Positions 32,340 through 43,359 of a DNA stretch of 64,000 nt are shown piece by piece (position 1 is the stretch's first letter; each line of letters begins with the position of its first letter). Origin of the DNA: Bolinopsis microptera (lineage: Eukaryota; Ctenophora; Tentaculata; Lobata; Bolinopsidae). Location: positions 15,598,983-15,662,982 of the forward strand of contig NC_087077.1 in assembly GCF_026151205.1 (NCBI RefSeq). The letters run 5' to 3'. The notes beneath the pieces were generated by a model that ran no database searches, had not been told where the DNA came from, and saw only the letters and a list, made by a program, of their open reading frames with translations. The position numbers were made by a program, and so were the translations under genes.

Positions 32340-33150
32340 CGATAACAATTCTCACTAACAATTATGGCACAACATTTGCAGTTCCTCTGGTGGAATGGTT
32401 CTATTTTGGTCAAAGTGCTGTTTTCTGCATGTAGTTGGGGATTGAGAAGTCTTCTTCGATGACCAAGTTCTTTTCACATAACTATAAAAGACCCTTTTGA
32501 TAACTAAATTAGATATAAGAAAAACACAATGTATAATAATCATTAACTGGAAATAGTCAAGATAATTATTATACTAATTATTAACTCTACTAGATACTAG
32601 TAAATCGCTTTTAAGAATAATTACACACAGCACAACGCACTCTCACTTTCACAGCAATGACTAACAAAGTCATGGCCTGGATTACAAGTGGCCTGGATTA
32701 CAAGTGAAGGTGAATAATTATCAATATGTTCTTATCTGTTGATCCCTAGGTTCAAATACGACCAAAAATTCAAGTTCCAACTCACCCATCTTAGTCCTGC
32801 TCCGGCCACGCCCATATTTTATTGGTTTCTTATACAGGTAAAATATCTGGAATCGGCGTTTTTAGTATGAAGGAGTATAAATGTTGGCTGTTTAAGATTC
32901 GTTATTCAAATATAAATGTCATAAAGGCATTTCGTTTAATGCGGGTTTTAAGTTCTGGTGATGATGAGAACAACGCCCATTGATGACCACGCCCATTTTA
33001 GAAAAATGAGTCATACAAATTTCGGAAAACCGTATTTTTTGAGTTTTATTTAATGGTTTTGATGTATAACCCTCTATGAATGAAAGATACTGATTTTTTG
33101 AAAAGAATCAAAATTAATAGCAAACAACATATATCACACAACATATATCA
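32340..33150. other. No gene seen
   Basis: AT-rich. 33045-33120 resembles 16100-16225, the sequence downstream of the other T-family C-terminus. Confidence 0.4.
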
Positions 33151-33154
33151 CTGT

Positions 33155-33430
33155 TTAATAAAGCTTGGTCTTCAGGAAATATTTTCGGCAGTGGAATTCC
33201 ACAACGAGCATCAGCTCTTGGTACGACGCTTCAGTAGCAAGAGCTAATGTCCGGAGGAGTCGTTGATTCGGGTGAGATTCCCTTAATGCTGTGTGTATAA
33301 GGAGAATTCCGGGGCTTCACTCCAGTTATCTTCCATTAAGGAATTCTAAGGAAAAACGCCAAGGTGGTCTTGATCTTCCCCGACGAAATCTTCAAGGATT
33401 AGACTTGCGGTGATGGAAGAGAGTCATTAA
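33155..33430 (-). pseudogene. T-family C-terminus, heavily damaged
   Basis: The minus strand has DWSEAPEFSLYTQH, a stop, NLTRINDSSG, and further pieces with stops in all frames. The order equals DNWSEAPEFSVIQ, LTPLNDSSEQ in the copy at 16.2-18.15 kb. There is no LINE here, which confirms that the LINE in that copy is a later insertion. Confidence 0.5.
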
Positions 33431-33439
33431 AGAACTTTG

Positions 33440-35060
33440 AAAGGTGGCTGCAAATAAATCTATAAATTTGTGAAAATAATTTGTATATAGTGCGACCAGA
33501 ATTGAGGAAAGGTTTAATATACTTCATTACTTCAAAAAACAGTAATATGTAAATAGATTGATTCCCAGCTAATATTTTATATTTCGTTATTTAAATGAGA
33601 AAAAAGTAAAGTAAAGTAAAGAAACTTGTGTTGTTTTTGTCCTTGCTGTTGTACACTGCAATGGTGAGAGGCCAAACGAACAGAAGAATTTGAAAATTCC
33701 AATAATCGTTACTTACGACGGTAGTGCATAGTAATCGTACAGTACTTATCTTTAAGTAAAGAGGTCAGCAGCAGGCGTTTGTGACGTGAGGTGGTCTTCA
33801 GAGGACTGAGGGGGTTTTCACGAGAGAATCTCGGTGCAATTTCAAATAGGGGTGGTAAAGACTCCATGACGTGTCAAGAAATCAAAATCACTGGAGAGTG
33901 TAAAATTGAAACGTAACATACGCGCGTAGTTTAATGATAACCCTATTCATACTTCCCAGTGGTTGTAAGATTTATAAATCTTTTTTTGCACAAAGGGTGG
34001 AAATAAAGATAATCGTTATGCTTCTCTTTATACTAGCATAGTATAGGTATTGGTCCTTCTATTCTACCCTTAATACTTCATTTGAAACATTCCAAAAATT
34101 AAATCATTAGAAATATCCTTAGAAATGATATCTTCTTAAACCCTTTCTTAATTTAATCTTAAAACTTAAAACAGTCACGAGTTCTTAACTCTAGAGGGAG
34201 TTTATTCAGCTAGGAATAACTCGCTCTGGAAGAAATGAACTTTGGATATCCATAATCTTGCCATACTCGCGCATTCAGGACTGCCTGGCAAAAGGGGAAG
34301 TAGGCACGTCCACCACTGCTGAGTGGATAAGTCTCGGAGAGAGGTAATTCCCGAAAGCGCCATCTCGAGTGATCTTTACCATGATGGTCTGTGGAGCAAA
34401 AGTCGTAATAAAGGGATTTAAGGAATGTGAAGCCCTCCAGGTGGATGTCGGTTTCCTTGTAGGTCTGAAGCATGTAGACACAGGAATGACACTGGGGTGG
34501 CTCCCACTGTGGGTTAACTACCTGTTCCTAAACACTTCTGAAAACACTTAGTTACTAGTGCTTCGACAAAATGTCGTCATAAGCAAGATTTTACCAACTT
34601 TGGATGGGACTCCATCCGGACCTGAACTCTTAAAAAAATATTAACGGTTTAAAAGTTTGCTTCTTGATATCAGCACTACTAACTTGTAAATCATCATAAC
34701 ATCATATTTAATCCAAAGTATCATTTTTTGAAGAGGGCCAGGTGGTTCGTTTACAAACACTGAGCTGAAACACTTGCAAGTTTACCTCAGAGGACTCAGC
34801 AGAAGAACTGTCTGTAGCGTACCATTCTTCCCTATTCAAAAAAAAATCACACTTGATTTTAATTGCCTTTTACTACGTAAAATAAGAGTAAAAAGACTAC
34901 TATTTATCTTTAAATTAGATGTTATCTTCTTTCATAGTTAAACTTTAGCTTTAACTTTCCGCAACTTCAAAAAATATGTGCTAGCTATTAGCATGACTAA
35001 AATTAATATCAGAGGGTTTCTATCATAACTCGCCATGCTTTGTCCTTATTCTTTCTCATT
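33440..35060. other. No gene assigned
   Basis: An 87-residue minus frame at 34210-34473 (SLYYDFCSTDHHGKDHSRWR) is protein-like but unrecognised. Short tandem AAGTA words occur at 33606-33624. Otherwise empty. Confidence 0.35.
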
Positions 35061-35063
35061 CTC

Positions 35064-35195
35064 TTAAGTGCAGTGAACTCCATGGCAACTTGGACAGGCC
35101 TGTTGTCGAGGGTAAACATAACCAGTGCAGCTGGAACAACAGCGGCAACACGTCTCCAGTTTACCATGAAGTTTCAGTCCACATTTCTTGAACAT
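35064..35195 (-). CDS. Tiny Cys-rich ORF (43 aa), zinc-ribbon-like
   Basis: ATG at 35195 to TAA at 35064. It encodes MFKKCGLKLHGKLETCCRCC followed by SSCTGYVYPRQQACPSCHGV and HCT. Nine Cys and three His in 43 residues, grouped as CCRCCSSC and CPSCHGVHC, would suit two zinc sites. It could be an isolated exon of a larger zinc-ribbon protein. No family recognised. Confidence 0.35.
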   Translation of the reverse strand: MFKKCGLKLHGKLETCCRCCSSCTGYVYPRQQACPSCHGVHCT

Positions 35196-35311
35196 TATTA
35201 TTTGTAGTACTATAATCCCAGTGATGTTATTTCCACTAAACTCAACAAGCTCTTTAGAAGGATATTCTTACCCCAAATAGGCAAGAAAGAATCTTTTCTT
35301 TAGGGCTTATT

Positions 35312-35557
35312 TTGGTATCTGCCGAGACAACTAGTTCAACCAAGTATCCCATCTTGATCACTCTACCAAGCGGAGAACGAAGCATTGGGACAAACCGGAA
35401 GCTTCTTGTCGAATACATATACATATTTTTCCATACTGTTAGGTATGATCGTTATGTTGTTGAGATCATCCTCGAAATTGGCGAGCGTTTAATTCCATTT
35501 GTACATCATTATCCTGTTAATGATTACACTTTAAAGAATATGACTGTAATTCTGTAA
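35312..35557 (+). CDS. Hypothetical 81-aa ORF
   Basis: The open frame encodes YPILITLPSGERSIGTNRK, EYIYIFFHTVRYDRYVVEII and LEIGERLIPFVHHYPVNDYT. Composition is protein-like and partly hydrophobic. No family recognised, and the start codon is uncertain (GTG, not ATG). Confidence 0.2.
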   Translation: MVSAETTSSTKYPILITLPSGERSIGTNRKLLVEYIYIFFHTVRYDRYVVEIILEIGERLIPFVHHYPVNDYTLKNMTVIL

Positions 35558-35559
35558 TT

Positions 35560-38330
35560 TGAAGTGTGATATATAGATTTTAAACCCTTCATTTCTATTT
35601 TGATTGATCTATATATAATAGAGAATTACCTCGAAATTGTGAAAGACTATATCGTTCGATTATGTCTGTCTTCTCGTTTCATATTGCAAACGTATGTGCG
35701 GCCTAGATATCTCATCTCTGAAAATCAATTGATTCGACATCAATAGTAGGCTCGTCATCGGAGTGGCTGGGGAAGTGAGCTATTATGACCTGCATACGTA
35801 TTCACGAGACAGGAATGATGACAGGAGGTGAAGGTTGCCTCTCAGGATTGTGACTTTAAAGGTTGGGTGCTGTTGTAGAATTAATTCCTTTTACGAACGG
35901 GAAACGTTAAATCCCTCTATGGCAATGGACACATAACATTTTTATATGTAAAGAGGCAGATCCGCAAACAGGAAAATCTGTTAGTCAAATAATATAAATA
36001 ATATTGCCACGGCATTCATTCGTGCAAATTATACGAATATAGTATATATATTAATTTATGTTAATAGATTGATTAATATTCTATAATTATTATATATATA
36101 GTGATAATATCGGTCACACTTGTTTTATTTCAAGTCATTCAATTATAATTGACTGTAATGCAAAAGTTTCTTCTTTGTCTGTTTGTTTGTCTGTGCGGGA
36201 CTACACATTTTAAATGTTCGTTTGACGTGCGTTCGTTTTATCCATAACTTTGATTATAACAATAGACAGTTTTTGGAGTTCATTGTCTGAATGCCATTTA
36301 CAGGTGTTTTCCGAGTCTAAAATTAACATTAAAATCCTGATCAATAATAAATCATAAACGTATTGCCTTCAGCAGTAAACTTGCTTTCCCAAAGGGTAAC
36401 GAGTTGACTTGTAGAAGAGTCTGCCTTTAATGCGAGGGATGACGGTTTCTTGTCCCTGTAGGCGTATCAGTGCTGAAGCTGGTGTCCTCGGTAGCTGATG
36501 ATTCGTAGCTTGAGGGCACTTGGCATTATTATTATTTCTGCGTTCTTCAGATATGCCCGCATTTACTTCATGTCGCTGTCTCGGTCGCACTGTGATATGT
36601 GATTAAACGAAATAAGTAGTTCTAATATTAAAGTTAGCTTGATTATTGATTTATTAATATTCTCTTGATTCGTGGGAGGTTTGTTACGTGTGCATGGACC
36701 CTTCTCGGACCGATCTAGCACTGCGTCTGCAGTAAAAGTTTCTGATTTAATTCGTTTGGCATTATTCAAATTAAAATGGATTAATGTATATGTGATTGAT
36801 GATTGAAACGGTATAATGCATTAATATTTCAAGATTATAGAAAGTTTTTGGGAGTTCCAAAATATTTGTGATTATTATGATTTTTTGCGACAAATGATAC
36901 TGCACTGTTAGGAAAAACGCGTTTCAAAGTAAACAACTTCGTATTCATGCTGACAAAATTGGTAAATATGTGAAGAAAATGTCTCATAAATTTATAAGTC
37001 AAATTTGGCTAAACGACAACAACTATGTTTATAAACAATCTCTTTTACTCACTTCATCCCTTCACCTTAGTCTTAATACGTTTGAAATTAAATTAACTAG
37101 CATAATCATGTATTGCACTTTGTCTTAAATTTTATAAATAAGTTAATAAAATTGAAGTTGACTCCCCATCACGAATCGAGTCTGCGGTACTTTCAGTTAT
37201 TACTTATAAAGCTGCAAAGCGCAATAAAATTGGTTAATGGTTGAGCTGTTCTGATGAGTTCTTCCGAAGAAGGTTTAGGTCGATAATCGATATTGTTGAA
37301 GCACTTAATTAATAGATTGAATACCTTCAAACCATGATATCTTGAGGTTGACCTGCTCAGTGGTTGCCTCTCAGTTCTGTTATAGAAAGGCTTATAATTT
37401 ATTTGAAATGTTTAACGTTTTGTTTGGGTATGAAATATGGAATAGTTTCTCCCCGGGCTGTGACATTAAATGTTATTCTATTTTTTATAGTTATACGAAG
37501 AAGATATTTGAAGTGATGTAGTTGCACACGGGTAACGCACAGGTATAAACGCACGGTTAGCACAAAAGCACCAAGGCTCGACTGGGATCCCGTTGTATTT
37601 ATTTTAAAGAAACAATTTCATTTCTACATTTTCCGGCCGGAGGCTTAGTTTGTTATCCGGGACCGGGATCTTCGTTATCGTTATAAAAACAATAGGCGTT
37701 CTTGAAATTGACTAACATATTTCTATTTTCTAATACCCCTCCTGCTAAGAAGAGAAAATATGAAAAATCTTGACGAGATGGCGCCCGTGATAGCTGCGCA
37801 ACGGGTGAGTAGCAAAGGATTCTCTAAGGACTAAACATAACGAGGTGATGAGGATTGGCCAGAATCTTACAGAAAAGAAAGTGAGGGGATTTGTGAGGAG
37901 GTCCAAATAGAAGGAGCTAAAATAGGTTCGAGGTCTAAAAGTTGAATCACTCTACCTCGACAGGCGTAGAGGTATACTTCTTTAGATTTGTCTGGAGAGG
38001 CGAATCATACACAGTTTAGGCTCCTCAGAACACTGCGATACAGAGGCTGTGAAACTGACAGACCCCGACGAGGTCTTCAAGAAGGGTAATCCATTACTCA
38101 CCCTGATTGTAACCAAGGCGGAGACATTCAGTGACGCACGTGATCACATCACACGTCTTCTGTTCGTGGTCTCACAACCACTCAAAATCACACTACTACA
38201 ATCAACCATCGACGGGCGTATAGGTATACTTCTTGTTGTTTCTTTATTTCATTGATTTACCTTTCGGCAACTAAACGCTTTAAGATCGCTTTAATAACGC
38301 TATTGGTCGTTTGATGCTGCAAGCATTTGT
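35560..38330. other. Long stretch without a recognisable gene
   Basis: AT-rich. At 37759-37803 an ATG-led word (MKNLDEMAPVIAAQR) abuts a donor-like GTGAGTAGC, and an overlapping frame ends PPAKKRKYEKS. Either could be a short exon; I cannot decide. TCGACAGGCGTAGAGGTATA (37957) and TCGACGGGCGTATAGGTATA (38210) bracket a 68-residue plus frame (38049-38255) of unknown kind. Confidence 0.35.
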
Positions 38331-38339
38331 TGATCGCAA

Positions 38340-38880
38340 AATGCTGACCCATTATTCCTGCAGTCGCCCCACCACCTTCCATTATTCCTGCAGTCCCTGC
38401 AGTCGCTCCACCGCCTCCCACTGCAGCAGCTCCTCCGCAGCTCCTCCACATCCGAGCTCGCTCAGTAATGAGGACTTTTTCCATCCTTGGGATCGTTCAC
38501 GAATATGACAGAGTAAAGATGACTCTCCTCCGTCACCAACTTGACCTACACTGGCAGCTGGACATCAGAAAGCCGTCCCTACCCTCCATCCACCTGAAGT
38601 CGGAGCTGATCGAGTATGTTGGAGTAAGATCAACACTTCCGTTCACCCTGGTTGGAGTGCCACATACCTTCCTCCTGGTGCCAAAGATCCTTCTACCGCA
38701 AGAAGAAGATAGCAGAGCTGATTATCCTCGATAGACCACGATTCAGCAGTCTCATCAAAGGAGCGGACTGACAGGATCAACCAGCAGATTCTTTCTGACC
38801 GATGTGGGGCTATCCTCAAGCAGAGTGACTTTCTGGAGAAGAAACGACTCGCAATTGCTGCTGGAAAGATTCTCTAAATG
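38340..38880 (+). pseudogene. Chimera: Pro-rich/X-domain N-terminus fused to T-family middle
   Basis: 38340-38515 encodes a Pro/Ser-rich linker ending RTFSILGIVHEYDRV, identical to the start of the X domain at 63.27 kb. Directly after GACAGAGT it switches in frame to KMTLLRHQLDLHWQLDIRKP and continues as the T-family copy at 60.42-60.79 kb, reverse oriented, down to RLAIAAGKIL near 38877 after a frameshift. In the 60-kb copy the same residues follow HHARWMAKSIYILKM. So the X domain and the catalytic part were both deleted across one junction. Confidence 0.55.
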
Positions 38881-38893
38881 TAAATTATTAGGG

Positions 38894-39525
38894 AAGTTGG
38901 TCGTTTAGCTCCGGACAGTCTATGCAACGTCTATGCAACGTCCGTGCAACAACAAAAGAACCGTCTATGCAACGTCCCTGCACAATGAACACTCTATGCA
39001 CACTCCCTGCACGGTCAGTCTATGCAACGTCTATGCAACGTCTATGCAACGTCCCTGCACAGTACCATATGAACACCGGCTACTAGCCGGCTACTAGCCG
39101 GCTAGTAGCCACTTTTGTAATAACAGCTCCTCAACTTCACATTAACAACCGGCTACTAACCGGCACTTGAAAAGTGGTCACTAGCCGGCTACTAACCGGC
39201 TACTAGCCGGCTAGTGACCACAAAGTGGCTACTAACCGGCTACTAAGCGGTCACTAGCCGGCTATTAGCCGAGCTCTAAAGCAGACCTATTAGTAGCCGG
39301 TTCTAAACCGGCTACTAGCCGGCACTTGAAAAGCGGTCACTAGCCGGCTACTAACCGGCTAGTAACCACCAAGTGGCTACTAACCGGCTACTAACCGGTC
39401 ACTAGCCGGCTCTTAAGCGGACCTACTAGCCGGCACTCGAAAAGCGGTCGCTAGCCGGCTACTAACCGGCTACAAACCGGCTAGTAACCACCAAGTGGCT
39501 ACTAACCGGTCACTAGCCGGCTCTA
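38894..39525 (-). repeat. Copy A, outer part: GTTGCATAGAC array and CCGGCTACTAGCC satellite
   Basis: 38915-39065 carries tandem words TCTATGCAACG (reverse complement CGTTGCATAGA) broken by TCCCTGCACGGTCAG. 39080-39525 is a dense array of CCGGCTACTAACCGGCTACT and GGTCACTAGCCGG, with spacers CACCAAGTGG and TCTAAAGCGGACC. The satellite is cut at 39525 by a CR1-like LINE and resumes at 41844. Confidence 0.85.
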
Positions 39526-41843
39526 CTTACTTTAGGTTACTTTAGGTAGGTTCGGCAGGGATCGCTTCTGGACAACAGTATCAAGTAAGTCCTCCAATCA
39601 CTCCTGGCTTAGATCTTTTTGTAGAGTCCATTCCAGAAGAGAATTATTTGTGATGGCGGTATACCCTTTTGTGGGCGGGGTGTCCGGGAAGCCTTTCAGG
39701 AATTTAGCAAGGGAGGATTTGAAAGTTTCCAAGACTTGGATTGTGTTAACTTCCTTGGGGAGCAGGTTCCATAGTTTGGCTGCTTTTACTCCAAAAGAGT
39801 TTTCATAATGGGTCGAGATTGAGCATTGTGCCTTTTTGTTAAATGCAGGCACAGTGGCCTTTACACCGTGTCGGGAGCTTTCCTTGAACTGCATGTTGAT
39901 GTCGTTCGGAGCTAATCCATTCATCATCTTCCATGTATGGATTATGATGTATCGTTCTCTGCGTCTCTGTAATGAGAGAAGATTCAGGTTCTGCAGGCGT
40001 TCCCAGTAATCAAGGTTCTGGTAGCCACTGATTCGACGAGTGTAGTGTCGTTGGATGCTTTCAATAGCTTCTATATCGCTGATCTTGTCAGGGTTCCACA
40101 CCGGGCAGCAGTATTCGAGTTTGCTTCTCACCATGGTTTTGTAGAGTGTGAGCATGAGGAAGCGTGACCTATCTCTGAATACGCTAAGGACCCATGACGT
40201 CATCGTCCTTGCTGTTTTAGCCATCTGCTGTATGTGAGAAGACCAGGAGCAGTCATTTGACAGGAGAACCCCTAGGTCCCTCACAGTTTTGGCTGGGTCA
40301 ATAGTTCTTCCATTTGTTAAATTGTAACAGGAAAATTGACTGGTGAAGGGCAATTCTCTTAACAGTAATGAATTGTTCAAGCTGTAATTCAATATTTCGA
40401 ATTTGGCCTCATTTAGTTGCATGTTGTTCTTCAGGGCCCAAGCGATTACATTTAGGAGGTCGTCTTGAAGTAGGCTTTTGGTAGCTAAGTCCATGATTTT
40501 TCCAATGAGCTTGGTGTCGTCAGCAAACACCTTTCCCAGAGCGGTAACCAATGTATCAAGTTGGTCGTCAATGTATAGAATGAAAAGAATGGGTCCCAAT
40601 ACTGTTCCTTGGGGTACCCCACTGATTACTAGCTGAAAGGATGATTTTGTTCCTTCCACGACTACGGTTTGCAGGCGATCCTTCAGGAATTCAGTCAGCC
40701 ATTGCAGAGTCTTTCCTTTTATTCCATAGCGTTTTGCCTTTGCAAGTAATATTTGATGATCTACCTTATCGAACGCTTTGGCATAATCAAGGTATATAAC
40801 ATCAACCTCGTTGCCGTCGTTGAGAGTTTTCAGGATGTTATCTACGTGGTCTATTAGTTGAGTTAAGCAGCTTCTTTTCTTGCGGAATCCATGCTGATGG
40901 GGGGAGAGAAAGCTGTTTGACTCCATATGTTCCACAAAATGATTTCTGACCACTCTCTCAAATATCTTAATAATGTGAGAGGTTATCGAGACAGGGCGAT
41001 AGTTAGCGGCAGATGTTCGGTCTCCTTTCTTGAACACAGGCGTGATGTACTGTGTCTTCATGCCAGATGGTATGACTCCGTTATCAAATGAGCGTTTCCA
41101 GAGTAGATAAATTGGTTCAGCGATTGTCCTTCGACATTTAGTTAGGATCTTGGCCGGGATGTCACCATCAGGGGTGGAGGCATACGGGTCCAGTTCCTTT
41201 ATGGCATCTGATATGTCGTCTGCTGTGAAGGTGAATGTGTTGAGATCTTCTTTTGGATGAGGATCTAATCCGGCGAGGCATTCTTCAACATTTGCAGAAT
41301 TTGGGTTGCTGAAGACTGTGACATATTGAGTCTGGAGAATTTCTGCTTTTTCCGCTGGGTCCATTTTCAGAGTTCCGTTTTTATCTCTAATTGGGGCGAC
41401 GGATGATTTTACCTTTGCAAATCGTTTAGCGTAAGAATAAAAGAATCTTGGGTTCGTCTTTATTGTACTTACAGCTTTAACTTCTTTTTCGTTAAGTTGC
41501 TTGATCACAAGTTCACTTATTTCGAAGGTCAGAAGATTCACTTCGGTTTTCAGCTTTTCGATTTTCCTCGAAGTTGGGTTGTTTTGAGTAAGTGCACTTA
41601 TTTTGGCATTGAGTTTTCTTCTTTTCCTCTTCATTGTGTATTTTTCACGGACTTGGCGACTTCTACGGGGGCGGGAAGGGCCAGATCCAGTAGGGTCTTT
41701 AGAAGGCGAGTTTAGGAGGGTTATCTGAAGGACAGTTAGGCGTATCAGCTCCAGAAAGGCACTTCCATCTTCATCTTCATAACAGAGTTCTCTCAAAGAG
41801 ATCCAGTTAACAGCTTCTAAACGATCGTTCATTGCTTCAAAAT
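39526..41843 (-). mobile_element. 5'-truncated CR1-like LINE inserted in satellite A
   Basis: It interrupts GGCTCTA/AAGCGGACC, a site that is intact in copy C (62.06 kb). Flanking CTCTA (39521-39525 and 41844-41848) is a likely 5-bp duplication. The 3' end on the minus strand is a short tandem repeat, ACCTAAAGTAACCTAAAGTA, typical of the CR1/L2 group. The 5' end is truncated before the endonuclease. The single long frame is intact. Confidence 0.85.
39598..41832 (-). CDS. LINE reverse transcriptase (744 aa), CR1/Jockey group
   Basis: Uninterrupted frame. Residues 1-170 are the linker between endonuclease and RT, with a basic segment (RRSRQVREKYTMKRKRRK). RT motifs follow in order: KTQYITPVFKKGDRTSAANY, HQHGFRKKRSC, VIYLDYAKAFDKVDHQILL (motif A with catalytic Asp), SGVPQGTVLGPILFILYIDD (motif B) and KVFADDTKLIG (motif C, FADD). 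The thumb and C-terminal region follow (DLGVLLSNDCSWSSHIQQM, KLEYCCPVWNP). RT would copy its own RNA at nicked target DNA. No endonuclease domain, so not autonomous. The intact frame suggests recent insertion. Confidence 0.9.
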   Translation of the reverse strand: MNDRLEAVNWISLRELCYEDEDGSAFLELIRLTVLQITLLNSPSKDPTGSGPSRPRRSRQVREKYTMKRKRRKLNAKISALTQNNPTSRKIEKLKTEVNLLTFEISELVIKQLNEKEVKAVSTIKTNPRFFYSYAKRFAKVKSSVAPIRDKNGTLKMDPAEKAEILQTQYVTVFSNPNSANVEECLAGLDPHPKEDLNTFTFTADDISDAIKELDPYASTPDGDIPAKILTKCRRTIAEPIYLLWKRSFDNGVIPSGMKTQYITPVFKKGDRTSAANYRPVSITSHIIKIFERVVRNHFVEHMESNSFLSPHQHGFRKKRSCLTQLIDHVDNILKTLNDGNEVDVIYLDYAKAFDKVDHQILLAKAKRYGIKGKTLQWLTEFLKDRLQTVVVEGTKSSFQLVISGVPQGTVLGPILFILYIDDQLDTLVTALGKVFADDTKLIGKIMDLATKSLLQDDLLNVIAWALKNNMQLNEAKFEILNYSLNNSLLLRELPFTSQFSCYNLTNGRTIDPAKTVRDLGVLLSNDCSWSSHIQQMAKTARTMTSWVLSVFRDRSRFLMLTLYKTMVRSKLEYCCPVWNPDKISDIEAIESIQRHYTRRISGYQNLDYWERLQNLNLLSLQRRRERYIIIHTWKMMNGLAPNDINMQFKESSRHGVKATVPAFNKKAQCSISTHYENSFGVKAAKLWNLLPKEVNTIQVLETFKSSLAKFLKGFPDTPPTKGYTAITNNSLLEWTLQKDLSQE

Positions 41844-42290
41844 CTCTAAAGCGGACCTTCTAGTTCCAAACCGGCTACTAGCCGACACTTGAAAAGCGGT
41901 CACTAGCCGGCTACTAACAGGCTACTAACCGGCTAGTAACCACCAAGTGGCTACTAACCGGTCACTAGCCGGCTCTAAAGCGGACCTTCTAGTTCCAAAC
42001 CGGCTACTAGCCGACACTTGAAAAGCGGTCACTAGCCGGCTACTAACCGGCTACTAACCGGCTAGTAACCACCAAGTGGCTACTAACCGGTCACTAGCCG
42101 GCTCTAAAGCGGACCTTCTAGTTCCAAACCGGCTACTAGCCGACACTTGAAAAGCGGTCACTAGCCGGCTGGTGGGTACTAGCTGGTTAGTAGACGGCTA
42201 CTAACCAGCTAGTACCCACCAAGTGGCTACTAACCGGCTACTAACCGGCTAGTACTAACTAGCTCTAGGCGACTCTAAATCAGACCGGCT
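41844..42290 (-). repeat. Copy A, inner part of the CCGGCTACTAGCC satellite
   Basis: Continuation of the satellite after the LINE. A higher-order unit of about 125 bp (GCGGACCTTCTAGTTCCAAA through CACTAGCCGGCTCTAAA) is repeated nearly three times. It ends in GACTCTAAATCAGACCGGC and a TTATTTGAAACAAATTATTT tract (42318-42425) present in all three copies. Confidence 0.85.
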
Positions 42291-42489
42291 ATAATTCATT
42301 ATTGCCAAATAAACAAATTATTTGAAACAAATTATTTGAAACTTGTTATTTGAAACTTGTTATTTGAAACAAATTATTGAAATGAATTATTTGAAACAAG
42401 TTATTTGAAACACGTTATTTGAAAGTAAGTTCCAAAATCGATTACAACATTTTTATGAAAAATAAAAAAATACTGAAAACTGATTACAT

Positions 42490-43354
42490 TCAATTTCTTC
42501 GTGGTGGAGGAGCAGTGTAATTGTTTTTGGGCGCTAGGACGACGCCTTGGGTACAAAGGGTCCTAAGAGTGGCAAGATTACGGTTGCAGATCTCGTTTGC
42601 GAAGGTGTAAACACTAGGAAGTCTGACGTCTCGTAGTTGCAGCAGTGCGTGTTGGACACCTGGTAGGTCAACTTTTGCTGCTTCAGCGATACATCGCGTT
42701 CTTGAGAAGTGACTCCGAGAAATGTGTATCTGCTCCAGAGCGGCAGACTTTGAGAGACCAGAGTTGACTAGCTGCACAACGGCGTCGTATTCCGCTATAA
42801 CCCCGTCTAAAGAAAATATCCGCCTCGTTCTGCGACCAGAGCTGGAGGTTGAGGAGCTGGAGGTTGAGGAGCTGAAGCGGGAGGAGCTGGAGCGGGAGGA
42901 GCTGGAGCGAGAGGGGCTGGAGCGGTTGAGGAGCTGGAGGTTGAGGAGCTGGAGTGGGAGGAGCTGGAGCGAGAGGGGCTGGAGCGGGAGGCGGTTGAGG
43001 AGCAGCAGCGGTACGAGGAGCTAGTCCTGAAACAGTGGGAGGAGGGGGTGGGGTAGGTCTTGAAGTAGAAGAGGTTCTAAGTCGGTGATTGGTGGTGGGG
43101 ATAGGTCTGTTTGGTCGAATTGTGGGTGTAGAGTGCAGGGAGCACGGATCGATGTGTACTATAATCTGTAGATAATCTGGGTCCTCTCTGTAAGCGCTTC
43201 TAACAGTCCGAATGCAGGCAGTACATCTGAGGGAGGGAAGGTCGGGACTGTAAGTCCTTCTGGAGCAGATTGAGGAGATGTGACCGGTAGACCCACAGTG
43301 ATCGCATTTAGGAGCAGGTGTAGGAGCGGTATATCTGTTTCTTCTGGTCCGCAT
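42490..43354 (-). pseudogene. CCHC zinc-knuckle / Pro-rich / X-domain protein (copy A)
   Basis: ATG at 43354. Residues 1-33 include the zinc knuckle CDHCGSTGHISSIC (CX2CX4HX4C), then RCTACIRTV, a long Pro-rich linker (RPTPPPPPTVSGLAPRTAAA) and 12- to 27-bp degenerate repeats. A frame change inside those repeats (42840-42960) is needed to reach the X domain: GRRTRRIFSLDGVIAEYDAV, VQLVNSGLSKSAALEQIHIS, RSHFSRTRCIAEAAKVDLPG, LQLRDVRLPSVYTF, EICNRNLATLRTLC, and the tail TAPPPRRN. Knuckle plus HTH-like domain suggests a nucleic-acid-binding accessory protein of a mobile element. Most complete architecture in the window. Confidence 0.6.
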
Positions 43355-43359
43355 GTTGA

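Noticed and set aside
32252-32434. Pro/Ser-rich plus-strand ORF
   Set aside because: Produced by a polypyrimidine tract.
34210-34473. Possible protein SLYYDFCSTDHHGKDHSRWR
   Set aside because: No motif, no paralogue in the window, no ATG-supported gene structure; left as unassigned.
37759-37830. rRNA-like word (GCGCAACGGGTGAGTAGC)
   Set aside because: It resembles a small-subunit rRNA phrase over only about 15 bases; flanking sequence shows no rRNA.
38894-39068. CRISPR-like array (GTTGCATAGAC repeats)
   Set aside because: Units are directly tandem or separated by repeated, not unique, spacers, in a eukaryotic sequence with no cas genes.
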